NCBI GenBank assembly: GCA_027943245.1
Contig: JANDJZ010000324.1
Span: 1-53,607, forward strand
Origin: Acanthamoeba sp. SK_2022b
Lineage: Eukaryota > Discosea > Longamoebia > Acanthamoebidae
Direction: 5' to 3'
DNA: 53,607 nucleotides
The position numbers were made by a program, and so were the translations under genes. The notes under the pieces are model-generated. The model did not search any database. It was not told the origin of the DNA and was given only the letters and a program-made list of their open reading frames with translations. Positions 22,590-33,351 of the stretch are shown here, one piece after another (position 1 is the stretch's first letter; each line of letters begins with the position of its first letter).

Positions 22590-22918
22590 ATCTGAAGGCA
22601 CATACGACACTTGTACAGAAGCTCGGCTGTTGTCTCCTTGTCTGACGAGAAGGTGCACGGATATTGTAGTAGTGTAATTGTTTATTGAGTGATTGTTTCG
22701 AACGCTTCGAAACCATCAACAGAGGAGGATAGAGTTGATAGCGATAGTGGAGAGAATGAAGACAGCATACTGTCCATGATGAAGGAGGTGTCAAGTAGGC
22801 ACACCTCCCACTCGCGGCATCTGCAGCGAAGGATGATAAAAGAAGTGGTCGAAGAGCTGTTATGATGACCTAGGAGCTCAGGCGGGCCGACCCACGACTG
22901 GGCCGACGTCGAGCCCGT
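22590..22918. other. Convergent intergenic region, E2 paralog A to Jonah copy 2
   Basis: About 330 bp between stop codons. The edge of the inverted repeat is at 22919; no further feature seen. Confidence 0.6.
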
Positions 22919-25900
22919 TCAAGGGCAGGTGGGGGTGTGGACCTCGCCGCTGCCGATGCCAGTGAGGGTGCGAGCAGCTACGTTGCCGTTGATCTGCGCA
23001 TTGGACACCGACACGTCGGCCAACGGTGCCAGCAGGTTGCCCTGGAAATTGAACCCGCTGATGGTGACGCTGGTCGCGGAGCACACGTTCCACGTGATGA
23101 GACCGTTGGACACGCCGCCCAGATCCGTGTCGAAGCCCGAGAAGTCGACGGTGTCGTCGCCCACCACGTTGACCACGATCTGCTCCACGGAGGCCACGTC
23201 GGCGATGGCGAACCGGATCCACGTGGCTGAAGCGAGTTGCGCCGTCGTGAGGCTGAAGCTGATCTGCGAGGCGCCGCTGGCCGTCGAGGAAAGGGTGACC
23301 CTGTTGCCGGAGCCCACCGTGGCGTCGATGGCGTCCGATGCTCTGCAGAGCGAGCTCGACGCCGACGACAGCGACGACTCGATGGCGCCAAAGTCCACAC
23401 CGGTGAGCGAATTGATGTCGCCCGTGATGGCCTTGCCGTTGTTGAAGTTGACCCCAGAGACCGACGTCGATGCCGGCGTCACCAGGTTGCCGCAGTCGAC
23501 GGCTCCATTAGCGAATTGCACAGTGGAGCCAGAGACGATGAGGGTGGCATCGTTGGCGGCCTCAGAGGTGCAGGTGATGCGAGTGCCGACGCCGAAGCTG
23601 CGGGCGAAGAAGCTGCCGTCGACGGCGACCTTGCCCCACACGTCGCCGTTGGTCATGTTGAAGGCGAAGGTGCGCGACGGGTTGCCCGAGAGGAACACGT
23701 TGTAGGCCGCCGCGCCGCCAAAGAACGACGGAGGGCACGAGGGAGTGGCCGGAGGCGAGGAAGGCGAGGCCGAGGGCGATGGAGAGGCCGAGACCGAGGG
23801 TGACGGTGAAGGCGAGGGAGCTGCGGGCGAAGCGGAAGGCGAGGCCGAAGGCGAGGCCGAAGGCGAGGCCGACGGGGAAGCCGACGGGGAAGCCGACGGG
23901 GAAGCCGACGGGGAAGCCGACGGGGAAGCCGACGGGGAAGCCGACGGGGAAGCCGACGGGGAAGCCGACGGGGAAGCCGACGGGGAGGCCGACGGGGAGG
24001 CCGACGGGGAGGTCGATGCAGATGCCGACGGTGAGGCCGACGACGACGGCGACGGAGCTGCGGGCGAAGCGGACGCCGAGGGAGAGGTCGACGCCGACGG
24101 GGAAGCCGAAGACGAGGGCGAAGCGGAAGGCGACGACGACGGCTGAGGAGTCGACACAATGGTCGACGGAGACGGCGACGCCGCCGCCGAAGGGCTCGAC
24201 GAAGGCGACGATGAGGGCGACGACGAAGGCGACGACGACGCCGAAGGCGAGGGCGAGTTGGACGGAGAGGTAGAGCTCGACGGAGACGCCGAAGGGCTCG
24301 TCGATGGGCTCGCCGAAGCCGAAGCCGCCGGTGAGGCCGACGGAGAGGCCGACGGAGAAGGCACGGGCGTCGGGCACACCGGGATGTGCACCTCGCCGCC
24401 GCCGCTGCCGCTCAGGCTCTGCGCCACGACGTTGCCCACGATCTGGCCGTTCTCGAGCGTGAGCGACGAGTTCAAGGCCAGCAGGTTGGCCTCGAGCCCG
24501 AAGGCGCGCACGCTCACTTGGGCCGACGAGCACACGACGAACGTGATGTAGGCTCCCGGCACGCCGCCGTTGTTGATGGCGAAGTTGCTGAAGGTGACGC
24601 TCTCGTTGCCGAGAATGGTCACCACGACGCTCTCCACGGCCGAGGCGTCCGGGAAGCTGAAGGTGGCTGACGAAGCCACGTTGATGTCGGACGCATTGAC
24701 GGTGAAGGCCTGCGAGGCGTTGGTGCTCGTGCTCGTGAACGAGATCTCCCTCCACGGCGACACAGTCGCCGCCACGCCGCCCGCAGCGCACAGCTCGTTG
24801 GCCGTCGCGTTGAGCTGCTCGGCCTCGGCGGTGAAGTTGACGCCGGTGAGGTTCTGCACGCTGCCCAGGAGGGGCCGCCCGTTGGCGAAGCCCGGCAGAG
24901 AGATGAGCTCGGCCGAGTTTTCGGCGAAGAGCGAGCCGCACTGGAGGCCGCCCTGGATGTTGATGGTCGAGTTGGCTCCGCCGACGATGACGTTGGCGTC
25001 GGACGAGTTGCACTCGGTGAGGCGAGTGGCGAGGCCGAAGCTGATGGCGCGGAAGCCGCCGGTGGCCGTCGCCACGCGACCCTCGATGTCGCCGTTGATG
25101 AGGTCCAGCGTGAAGTCGCTGCTGTTGGCGGAGCCCCCGCCAAGGAGGAACACGTTGAAGGCCGACACGTTGGCGCCGAACAGAGGAGCCGGGCACAGAG
25201 GAGTGGCCGAAGGCGAAGGCGAGGGCGAGGGCGAGGCAGAGGGCGACGCGCTCGGAGAAGGCTGCGGAGTGCTCACGATGGTGGAGGGAGAGGGCGAGGC
25301 CGGCGCCGATGGCGAAGCCGACGGGGAGCTCGAAGGCGAGGCCGAGGGCGACGACGAAGGCGTGCTCGAAGGTGAGGCCGAGGGAGACGACGAAGGCGAC
25401 GCCGAAGCCGAAGCGGCAGGCGAAGCAGAAGCTGAGGCAGAGGGCGCAGCCGATGACGAAGGCGACGCAGAGGCCGAGGCCGAGGCCGAAGGTGAAGCTG
25501 ACGACGAAGGAGCAGCAGATGCCGAAGCCGACGGCGACGCAGACGAAGAAGGCGATGCCGACGCCGAAGGAGCAGCAGACGCCGAAGCAGACGGCGACGC
25601 AGACGAAGAGGGCGATGCCGACGCCGAGGGCGAGGCCGATGACGAAGGAGCAGCTGAGGCCGAGGCCGACGGCGAAGGCGATGCAGACGAAGAGGGCGAC
25701 GCCGATGCCGATGCCGAGGGCGAAGGAGCCGCAGGCGAGGCCGATGCCGACGGAGAGGCCGACGGCGAAGGAGAGGGGCTCGTCGTCGGGCACACGGGAA
25801 CGTGCACCTCGCCGCTGCCGGTGCTCGTCAGCGACTGGGCCACCACGTTGCCCAGCAGCTGAGCGTTCTCGATGGCGATGGCCGACGAGGGCGCCAGCAG

Positions 25901-26791
25901 GTTGCCGTAGAGGCCAAAGTTCTTGATCGACACCGTGGGCGCCTCGCACACGACGAAGGTCACGAGACCGGAGCTCACGCCGTTGAGGAAGGTCTGGAAG
26001 CCGCCCATGTCGATGGCGCTCGAGCCCACGATGTTGATGACCACCTGGTCGACGGCCGAAGCGTTGGCCACGTTGAGCGTGAGCGACGAGGCCGCGTTGA
26101 TGTCGGCCACGTTGACGGTGAAGGCCTGCGAGGCCGCGCTGGTGCCGGTGAGGGTGATGGCGCTGTTGGACACGTCAGCGGCCACTCCGCCAGCCGAGCA
26201 CAGGGACGAGGCTGCCTCTTCGAGCTCAGTCTGCGCGGCCGAGAAGTCGATTCCTGTTTGATGGTCACAGGCGCGAGCATGGGTTGGTGAGTTGATTCGA
26301 ACATAAGGCAGTCGGCTGTTAGAGAGGGACAGTCTGTGAATGTGGGGAGTGTCAATACCAGTGTTGGAGGCAACGCTGCCCTGGACGAGCTCACCGTTGG
26401 CGAAGCCCGGCAGCGAGATGATGTTGGCCGACTGCTCGGTGAAGAGCGAACCGCACTGGAGGCCGCCGGAGAAGGACACCGACGAATCGGCCCCGCCGAT
26501 GACGAGGGTCGGGGTCGACGCGTTGCACGAGCCCAGACGCGTGCCCACGCCAAAGTTGACCGCGCGGAAGTTGCCGTTGACGGCCACGCGACCCTCCGTG
26601 TCGCCGTTGATGAGATCGAACGTGTAGTTGGACCCACCAGCTCCTCCTCCTCCTCCTCCGAGAAGGAACACGTTGTAGGCCGAAGCCGTGGAGCCGAAGA
26701 ACGAGGCCGGACACGACTGGGCCGAGGCCCACGAGGCACAGCAGCAGAGGCTCACGAGAGCGACCACGCACAATGCCGTTTGTGCTTTCAT
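22919..26791 (-). CDS. Jonah-type cyst-wall lectin with three CAA domains, copy 2
   Basis: Two minus-strand exons, 26791-26359 and 26253-22919, giving 1,255 residues after removal of a 105-bp in-frame intron. The start MKAQTALCVV is at 26791; an upstream in-frame methionine at 26887 lies in the leader shared with copy 1 and is not preferred. Domain order and motifs are as in copy 1. Differences include a Gly-rich insertion after VFLLGG in domain 1, a shorter first linker, single substitutions such as TSDASQ to TSAASQ, and an expanded array of a 12-bp unit in linker 2. It is the inverted partner of copy 1, with its own TATA box, so both are probably expressed. Near-identity points to recent duplication or ongoing gene conversion. 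Confidence 0.87.
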   Translation of the reverse strand: MKAQTALCVVALVSLCCCASWASAQSCPASFFGSTASAYNVFLLGGGGGGAGGSNYTFDLINGDTEGRVAVNGNFRAVNFGVGTRLGSCNASTPTLVIGGADSSVSFSGGLQCGSLFTEQSANIISLPGFANGELVQGSVASNTGIDTPHIHRLSLSNSRLPYVRINSPTHARACDHQTGIDFSAAQTELEEAASSLCSAGGVAADVSNSAITLTGTSAASQAFTVNVADINAASSLTLNVANASAVDQVVINIVGSSAIDMGGFQTFLNGVSSGLVTFVVCEAPTVSIKNFGLYGNLLAPSSAIAIENAQLLGNVVAQSLTSTGSGEVHVPVCPTTSPSPSPSASPSASASPAAPSPSASASASPSSSASPSPSASASAAPSSSASPSASASPSSSASPSASASAAPSASASPSSSASPSASASAAPSSSASPSASASASASPSSSAAPSASASASPAASASASPSSSPSASPSSTPSSSPSASPSSSPSASPSAPASPSPSTIVSTPQPSPSASPSASPSPSPSPSATPLCPAPLFGANVSAFNVFLLGGGSANSSDFTLDLINGDIEGRVATATGGFRAISFGLATRLTECNSSDANVIVGGANSTINIQGGLQCGSLFAENSAELISLPGFANGRPLLGSVQNLTGVNFTAEAEQLNATANELCAAGGVAATVSPWREISFTSTSTNASQAFTVNASDINVASSATFSFPDASAVESVVVTILGNESVTFSNFAINNGGVPGAYITFVVCSSAQVSVRAFGLEANLLALNSSLTLENGQIVGNVVAQSLSGSGGGEVHIPVCPTPVPSPSASPSASPAASASASPSTSPSASPSSSTSPSNSPSPSASSSPSSSPSSSPSSSPSAAASPSPSTIVSTPQPSSSPSASPSSSASPSASTSPSASASPAAPSPSSSASPSASASTSPSASPSASPSASPSASPSASPSASPSASPSASPSASPSASPSASPSASPSASPSASPSASPAAPSPSPSPSVSASPSPSASPSSPPATPSCPPSFFGGAAAYNVFLSGNPSRTFAFNMTNGDVWGKVAVDGSFFARSFGVGTRITCTSEAANDATLIVSGSTVQFANGAVDCGNLVTPASTSVSGVNFNNGKAITGDINSLTGVDFGAIESSLSSASSSLCRASDAIDATVGSGNRVTLSSTASGASQISFSLTTAQLASATWIRFAIADVASVEQIVVNVVGDDTVDFSGFDTDLGGVSNGLITWNVCSATSVTISGFNFQGNLLAPLADVSVSNAQINGNVAARTLTGIGSGEVHTPTCP
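23870..24010 (-). repeat. 12-bp tandem repeat coding Ser-Ala-Ser-Pro in Jonah copy 2 linker
   Basis: About eleven units of GGCTTCCCCGTC (sense strand), nearly perfect. The matching linker of copy 1 lacks this regular array, so the expansion is specific to copy 2. Confidence 0.85.
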
Positions 26792-27614
26792 CGTTGGTTG
26801 GTTGATGAGTCGGGAGGTCAGTGATGGATTGGTACCGGGGGTCGGGTTAAACTTGTGTGTTATGTAGGGGGAGTCTCTCTTCCGCAAACAGACACTCTGT
26901 GTGCACGCACTTGCTCAGTGAGGGCGAGCTTGTGTTGGTGCTTGTGGGAATGGAGCTGGTGCTGGAGAGGATAATGAAGATAAAGGGACCCGAAAGGGAG
27001 CTCTTTTATATGAAGGGTACGGAGTGGCTCCGGCCTCTTCTAGGTGGCATTTCGCAGTCTACTCCATCAGCTCGCCTAGTGTGGGTAGATGGGACTCAAC
27101 TTCTATACTACTCGACGTCATAGTCCATCAACACGCTGGTTGGCTTCCAACTTTACGAGCCGAACACGCTGCTGGCCAACCAGACACAGCTGAGTTCTGC
27201 AGATATGTATCATTGGATAGACCGCTTGGGTCTGCGGTCTGCGCCCGCAGCATGGGCCAATTGGCAAGGAGAAGAATAATTTTTCGTGAATCTGAGCGAA
27301 AACGCCCCAAAAAATGGCACAACCTGCCTGAAGGCTGCCGTCGTGAAATTTGTCAGATTATGCACAGGAAATGCATCGTTACATGGCATCTCGGAAGCAG
27401 GAGGGGGTCTGTAACGTGGTTCAGCGAAACGCATCCCAGCCAATTGCACATGTTTAGTCAGTTTTGTCAAAATTCTAACTGGAAGCCTTTAGCCGAAGTC
27501 GTTCTGCTTCTTTTCCCAGACTTGTTGCGTAGAGGGCCCTTGAAATGTGCAAGCCACGGCACAGCCAGGCATCCATCGCAAAGGAGCGACAGACACAAGG
27601 AGGGCTCGCGAAAG
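26792..27614. other. Divergent intergenic region, Jonah copy 2 to E2 paralog B
   Basis: About 820 bp. Up to 26958 it matches the leader of Jonah copy 1; the TATA box at 27004-27010 follows. The rest is of mixed composition with no coding exon that I can support. Confidence 0.6.
27004..27010 (-). promoter_or_regulatory. TATA box of Jonah copy 2
   Basis: TATAAAA on the minus strand, 213 bp before the start codon at 26791. It lies at an equivalent place to the box of copy 1, just outside the near-identical arm. Confidence 0.65.
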
Positions 27615-28428
27615 ATGACTACCACACAACCCTGCCTGAACAAGGTGATTCTGAAGGAGTTCAAGGACACCTGCTTTCGGTCCTTCGCGCAGGACCAGAT
27701 CACCATCGTTTTCCCAGACGAGGAAGACCTGACCAAGGTTGAAGTCATCCTCACCCCGAATGAGGGCATCTACCGCGACGCACGCATCGTCTTCAGCGTG
27801 GACCTCACCGTAGAATACCCCACAAGGTAATGGCACCTCAGCATTACTCACTCTGCCCTCTACCCACGCGCCTGACCTTTTTCTTCGTTTCAACGACAGG
27901 GCGCCCATCGTCCGATGCAAGACCCCTATTCTCCACCCCAACGTTGAAGGCGAGGAGATCTGCCTGAACATTCTCGATGGTACATTCTTCGCACTCCCCT
28001 GTCTGCCACTCACTTCCACTTTTTAACACCATTTTTATATTGATCATGCAGACGAGTGGAACGAATGCCTGCGACTGGTGGACTACGCGCACGCACTGCT
28101 CTGGCTGCTCTACAACCCCAACCTCGACTCGCGGCTCAACTGCGACTGCCCCGAGGAGCAGCACCACTTCGAAGTCCTTGCCCGAAGAGCTCTGTGCGGT
28201 GAGCACATCGCCGGCCGCACCTACGAGTGCTTGCTGATCGTGCCCGATGCCCCGCCACCTCCTCCCGTCTCTGCGACTGCGGCCTCGATCAACGCTGAGG
28301 GCATCACTTCGCTGGCCGCCTCCTTGGCCGCTCGCTTCGGCCTCGAGCACCCAAACGACTCTCAAATTGACTCTGCACAACCGTCGGCCATCGACCAGGC
28401 ACCCACGTTGGTGCCGATTGCCGTGTAA
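27615..28428 (+). CDS. UBC12-like E2 conjugating enzyme (paralog B)
   Basis: Three exons: 27615-27826, 27900-27979 and 28052-28428, giving 222 residues. It shares LNKVILKEF, VEV.LTP.., TPILHPNVEGEEICLNIL with active Cys92, and NECLRLVDYAHALLWLLYNP with paralog A. The region after the fold (EVLARRALCGEHIAGRTYE, then Pro-rich) also aligns with paralog A, so the pair descends from one gene with this unusual tail. Intron positions differ: paralog B has its first intron before the HPN motif, while paralog A is continuous there. Both have one just after the NIL sequence. Like paralog A, it lacks the UBE2M N-terminal extension. It is 156 bp upstream of the F-box/WD40 gene. Confidence 0.86.
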
Positions 28429-28584
28429 ACAAGTCCACGGCACAACTTTTGTGTACATAAAGAGAGTGTGAGTCCTCGCCCACACACGCCCACTGTGCGA
28501 AGCGAAAAAAGAGATACAGAAAAAAGAAATAGCAGGAAAAAAGGCAAGTAATGCTTCGGAAACTAAAACGGGGACGAAGGCAAG

Positions 28585-30540
28585 ATGACAACCATAATCA
28601 ACCTAAACTACAGTTGGTCCGATCTAGAGTACAACCCGTCGGTGGGAACGGCCGCGCGCCCGCTCTCCTCGTCGCCCTTCTCCTACCCGCGCCCCAACAA
28701 GCGGGATAATCGAAGAAAGGGCGGCAAAGGCATCTTTGTGCTGGCCGACGAGCTCTTCCTCTACACCTTCTCCTTTCTCGACCCCATCGAGCTCATCACC
28801 ACCTCCCTCGTCTGTCAGGAGTTCAAACGGCTCATCAACGACGAGGTACAACTTGCCTGTCGTTTGTTGTCAATTTATTATTTATTTATTTATAAATTTT
28901 TGCAGAGCTTGTGGCGAAGTCTCTATCACACGTATTGGAAGCGGGACTATGCCCACCGACGCTCCTGGCGCGAGGCCGTCAAGCAGGTGCGCCGTCTCGC
29001 CCTCGCCACACCTCGTGTGTTTGCTGATGCGCGAGTATGCTCTGCGTCGCCCGCGTCCATGCTGAACGCAGGGAATGTTATCAGAGGAGAACTGGATGAC
29101 GGGCAACAATCAGAAACTCGTGCTGAAGGGCGCCCACACGGGTCCCATCACGTGCATTCAACTCAACGGGGACACGGTGGTGAGCGGAGGGGCCGACGCC
29201 GCGCTGCAGGTGTGGAACCGACAGGACGGTTCCAAGCGCGTGCAACTGCGCGGCCACACCGGCGAAGTGCAGACGCTCGAGCTGCGAGGCAATCGCGCCG
29301 TCAGCGGCTCTGCCGACTCCACCATTCGGGTCTCTACTCCGCCATCCACAGTTTACCTTATTTTTCTTATTATTTTAACTGGAATTAATGATTTATTTTT
29401 GAACACCAGATATGGAGCGTCTACTCGAAGGACTGTCTCAAGGTGCTCTCAGGCCATCAGAAGGCTATCGGTGGGTCCACCTCGGTTTGTAATTGATTTT
29501 TATTGTGCATACGCATGTCCCAATCTTTGGTTGGCTGTGTTTCAAACGACAGAGTGCATCAATTTGGACGACGAACACGTCGTGAGCGGCTCGGCAGACT
29601 CGACCGTCAAGTTGTGGTGCGTCGCCCTCCCCGATCGCCGTGCACTCTCGCACCTTGCCTCACACTGTGTGGACGATGCGCTCGGAAACCCATCGCCGGC
29701 GACTACGCAGGGACATGAGCACGGGCCAGCTCATGCGCACGTGGCGAGAACACACGGAGCCCATCACGCGAGTCGCCATCCGCGACGGCGGCCGCACAAT
29801 TGTCTCCGCTGCCGTTGATGGTGGACGCTCCCTCATTTTCTTTTCATTATTCATTATTTTTGTATTATATTTATTTATTATTTATTATTTATTTATTTAT
29901 TGTTGGCGCACACGCGTGCAGGAGACGTGAAGTTGTGGGACAGCCTATCGGGGAACAGCATTCAGACGCTCAAGCACCCGTCGGCGGTGAACTGCCTGCA
30001 GGTGCGCGACTACAACGTGGTGTCGGCGGCCAAGGACGTCATCTACATTTGGGACATGCGCATGGGCCGGTGGCACAAGCTCAAGAGCCACACCCGGCCC
30101 GTCCTCTGCATGCACTACTACGAGGACAACCGACTGGTGAGCGGATCGCTGGACACGACGATTCGCGTGTGGGACCTGAGCCGAGGCAGCGAGGAGGAGA
30201 TCGGCACTTTCAAGGGACACACTCAGGGTAGACTAACCACCTGCCAGGGCCCGTCGTTGGTGGATGCTCGATGCTGACGGCATTGATGGTTGGCGCGTGG
30301 CGCGGGGGCTTGCGATTGGGTGTAGGCGTCAAGTGCATACAGTGCGATGGTAGGCGGGTGGTGAGCGGATCGAACGACCACACGATTCGGGTGTTTGATC
30401 TCGAGGAGGGGCGCTGCCTGTACGCCTTCCTCTTCTCCGATTGGGTCAACTGCCTGGCCTTTGACGAATCCACGCTCGCCGGCGGCTCCTCCGACTCTAC
30501 CCTCTCCCTCTTTTCCTACTACCTCCACCCTCGCGCCTGA
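28585..30540 (+). CDS. F-box/WD40-repeat protein
   Basis: Eight exons: 28585-28845, 28906-28986, 29072-29329, 29410-29470, 29553-29616, 29711-29820, 29922-30227 and 30326-30540, giving 451 residues. The F-box is at about residues 50-90 (LADELFLYTFSFLDPIELIT, SLVCQEFKRL). It is followed by seven or eight WD repeats with repeated cores such as VVSGGADAALQVWN, AVSGSADSTIRIWS, VVSGSADSTVKLWD, LVSGSLDTTIRVWD and VVSGSNDHTIRVFD. Such proteins are substrate receptors of SCF ubiquitin ligases: the F-box binds SKP1 and the propeller holds the substrate. The substrate is unknown. One module (VVSAAKDVIYIWD) is degenerate. Several introns fall between repeats. Confidence 0.9.
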
Positions 30541-30712
30541 TCTCTCCTCCTTTGTTGTACTGTATTTCATATTTATTTTCATATTTATTTGTACTCGACG
30601 AGTTAATTGGTAATTGAAACGGTGCACATTATTTTTTATGCTGCACGTTATTATTTGTTTGTTTATATTATTTTTTCCTATTCGCTACACCAACCCCATG
30701 GCCCATCCCGCT

Positions 30713-30953
30713 TCATGGCCGCTGCAGGTACTTCTCCACCGCCTTGAGCGTGAACGGCTACACGACGGGTCACACGGGCGTGAGTGCAGCTGCGTGTCAT
30801 TGCGCGGTGTGAGTGTCGTGGGAGGAAGAGGCACCTGGTAGTAGTACTCGGCGTGGCGCTCGTCCTCGGGGAGAGAAGCGTCCGCGTCCGTGGCGCCGGT
30901 CATCAGCTTGTAGTCGATCACCTGGTCCTGCACCAGCTTGTTCATCGCCGCTG

Positions 30954-30984
<31 letters not shown>

Positions 30985-31894
30985 GCCACCGCCACCGCCA
31001 CCGCCACCGCCACCGCCACCGCCACCGCCACCGCCACCGCCACCGCCACCGCCACCACACCAGCGGTCAGTTTGAAATGGTCGAGAAGAGAGGAGGAGGA
31101 GAGGCCAAGCAGGGGGAGCGCGCACTGATGGGCTCCTTGTAGAAGTTGGCGAGGAAATCGCGTCTCTTGGCGTGGTCCTTGATCTGGTCGATCAGCTTGC
31201 CGATCTGGTCGTCCAACTGCGCCAGCTGGTCAAGCGGCATGGGCACACGGGTCAATTCCACGACATAAGCACAGCGCGCGGGAGGGGTTGCCCGCACCTC
31301 GCGCGACGAGGCCGCGTTGCCCAGGACGGGATGCTTCTGCGGGAGGGTCTCGTCGACCTCCACTTCGATGTCGTAGCACTCCCGGTAGTCCTGCCAATCG
31401 CCCTCCCGCCTGACATTTTCACATCAAAATTAAAAAATAATTTAAATGAACGAATAGGGAAAATAACAATATTTTAAAGAAAAATAAATAAATAAATAAA
31501 GGAGTAATTACTTGATGGTGTACTCGATCTCGATGGGGTCGGCGGGCGACAGGTGTTCGCTGACGAGTCGCGTCAGGTCAGCCGCAGCGAAGCGGGCACA
31601 GCCAAAGGCCTCCTGCAGCACCTCGTCGCACACCACATACCGGCGGTCCTCTGGGTCGTGCAAACGATTCACCTGCACACATCACACACATCACACACAC
31701 GCACAAAGAGGGAGGGTGTTAACACTGAGAAGCCAGACGAGGCGGTGGAGGCAGAACGGTACGCGAATGTATTGCCACACGCCGAGCACGATCTTGGGCT
31801 TCGTGTCCGTGTGCATCCCCAACGCGGCGCCCAACGTGGGCGACAGTTTGAATCGGCTGTGTGGCCCGCAACGCAAACACCCTGTCAGCGTGCG

Positions 31895-31956
<62 letters not shown>

Positions 31957-33233
31957 TGTGTTTATACCTCGGGGCGTAGTCGAGATGGAGGATGATCTTG
32001 GCGGTGGTTTCGGCATCACCGGCCCGCTTGATCTCGAATCCATCCGTGTCGCCGTGCGACTGCGCCTTGTCCCACTGCAAGCCATCCCAACCGCCCACAC
32101 GCGGTGAGGCTCACACTCAACACACGACACGACACGACACGACACGACACGACACGACACGACACGACACGACACGACACGACACGACACGACACGACAC
32201 GACACGCGCACAAAACACAGCGCACGGGCAGAATCTTAGAGGGACGGGGGTTACCTCGATGACGTCGTTGGGAGAGTAGGCGTCTTTGTCGAGCTGGACG
32301 AGGACCTTGCGGAAGAAGCGCGAGAACTTGGTCTTGGTAGGCCGCGATGTCGTGCGACGCTGCAGGTCCACCTCCTGGGTCCCACCAACGACCTCACTCT
32401 TGAGAAATAAATCACAATATAAATAATCAAAAACATATCGAAAATAAAATAAAATAAAATAAAATTATAAACAAAAAGAAGCAGTTGTGTAGAGGCGTTG
32501 GGCAACCTGGTCAGAGAGGTAGCCCTCTATCCTGAGTGTCCACGAAGGCGGCTCGTGCACTCCGGCCTGGTGGCCAAGGCACCTTTGTTAGCGCTCCAAG
32601 CATTGGCATTCACGCTGGTAGACGCGCACACGCACCTCGTCGACGTGGTAGAAGCCCTGCTGGTTGTCGTAGGTGTTGTAGATGAACATGCGCAGTATCC
32701 TCGTCGTCTGTCGGTTGGTGGGGTGGTTGGAAAGGAGGCAATACGAACATGTTCATCATCAGCAGACAGGAGACAGCGTCATGAACGAAATGGGGAGGGT
32801 GGCGTGCAAGTACCCGAGCGGTCTTGATCTGCTTGGACTCCTGGATGTCGAGCTGCTTGCGCAGCAGAGTGGCATCGAGCCGTCGCTCGAACTCCACCAG
32901 CCGGTCGTAGGCCTCGGCCTCGGGGACATACCCCAAGATCTACAAAAATAAATAATAATATAAATAAAATAAACACGGTCAGAAATAAAGAGAAATAAAT
33001 AGTGGTACCTTGTCGGGCAGTCGGCGCGCCACGCTGTCGTCGTAAATCTTTGGCTTCCTAATCATTATTCCATTTACATTTTTGTTGGTTACGAAAAATA
33101 AAGCGGGAACTAACAATTCGAAGAGCACGCACTTGGATTTTTTACTGGGCGATGCTGCTGGATTTACTCCCGACATGCGCGAGCGGGTCCTTTTGCTGGA
33201 GGATCCATTGTGTGATGGCCACGATGTTGCCAT
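30713..33233 (-). CDS. SNF12/SMARCD (BAF60) subunit of SWI/SNF, SWIB domain
   Basis: Thirteen minus-strand exons: 33233-33133, 33057-33009, 32939-32814, 32707-32636, 32566-32507, 32398-32255, 32074-31968, 31856-31763, 31672-31512, 31409-31298, 31225-31126, 30950-30835 and 30757-30713, giving 428 residues. Blocks shared with animal SMARCD1 occur in order: AYDRLVEFERRLDATLLRKQ, LRMFIYNTY, PSWTLRIEGYL, FSRFFRKVLVQLDKD, DGFEIKRAGD, the SWIB core FKLSPTLGAALGMHTDTKP with VLGVWQYIR, RYVVCDEVLQEAFG, CYDIEVEVDETLPQKHP, RRDFLANFYKEP and ERHAEYYYQPF. The protein links the remodelling ATPase to DNA-bound factors. The last exon is only 45 bp, reached by TAG|CCGTTC, and restores the YYYQPF junction. Two introns hold long simple repeats. 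Confidence 0.93.
30957..31056. repeat. (CCACCG)n hexanucleotide array in SNF12 intron 11
   Basis: About 100 bp; the sense strand of the gene reads (GGTGGC)n and runs up to the acceptor at 30951-30953. Confidence 0.96.
31896..31955. repeat. (GT)n microsatellite in SNF12 intron 7
   Basis: About 60 bp of GT in intron 31857-31967, next to the donor. Confidence 0.96.
32121..32206. repeat. (ACACG)n pentanucleotide array in SNF12 intron 6
   Basis: About 17 perfect 5-bp units inside intron 32075-32254. Confidence 0.96.
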
Positions 33234-33351
33234 GTTTGTTTGGGCGCCAATGCAAAACAACAAAAACCGTTAGAAGAAAATATTATATTTTCCTTTCAAT
33301 TTTCCTTTCCAACGGCGTTTTTGTTCACTTAGGGACAAGCCGGGATGAAGG

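Larger units (their letters stand above)
22919..26958. repeat. Inverted repeat, right arm (Jonah copy 2)
   Basis: Reverse complement of 8818-12917. Arm lengths differ by about 60 bp because of linker repeats. The spacer between arms is about 10 kb and contains six genes. Confidence 0.92.

Noticed and set aside
27024..27600. Upstream extension of E2 paralog B from an open plus-strand frame
   Set aside because: Composition is non-coding, there is no match to paralog A before LNKVILKEF, and a good start codon lies at 27615.
32121..32206. Regular short repeats that might suggest a CRISPR array
   Set aside because: It is a perfect 5-bp microsatellite without spacers, inside an intron of a eukaryotic gene.
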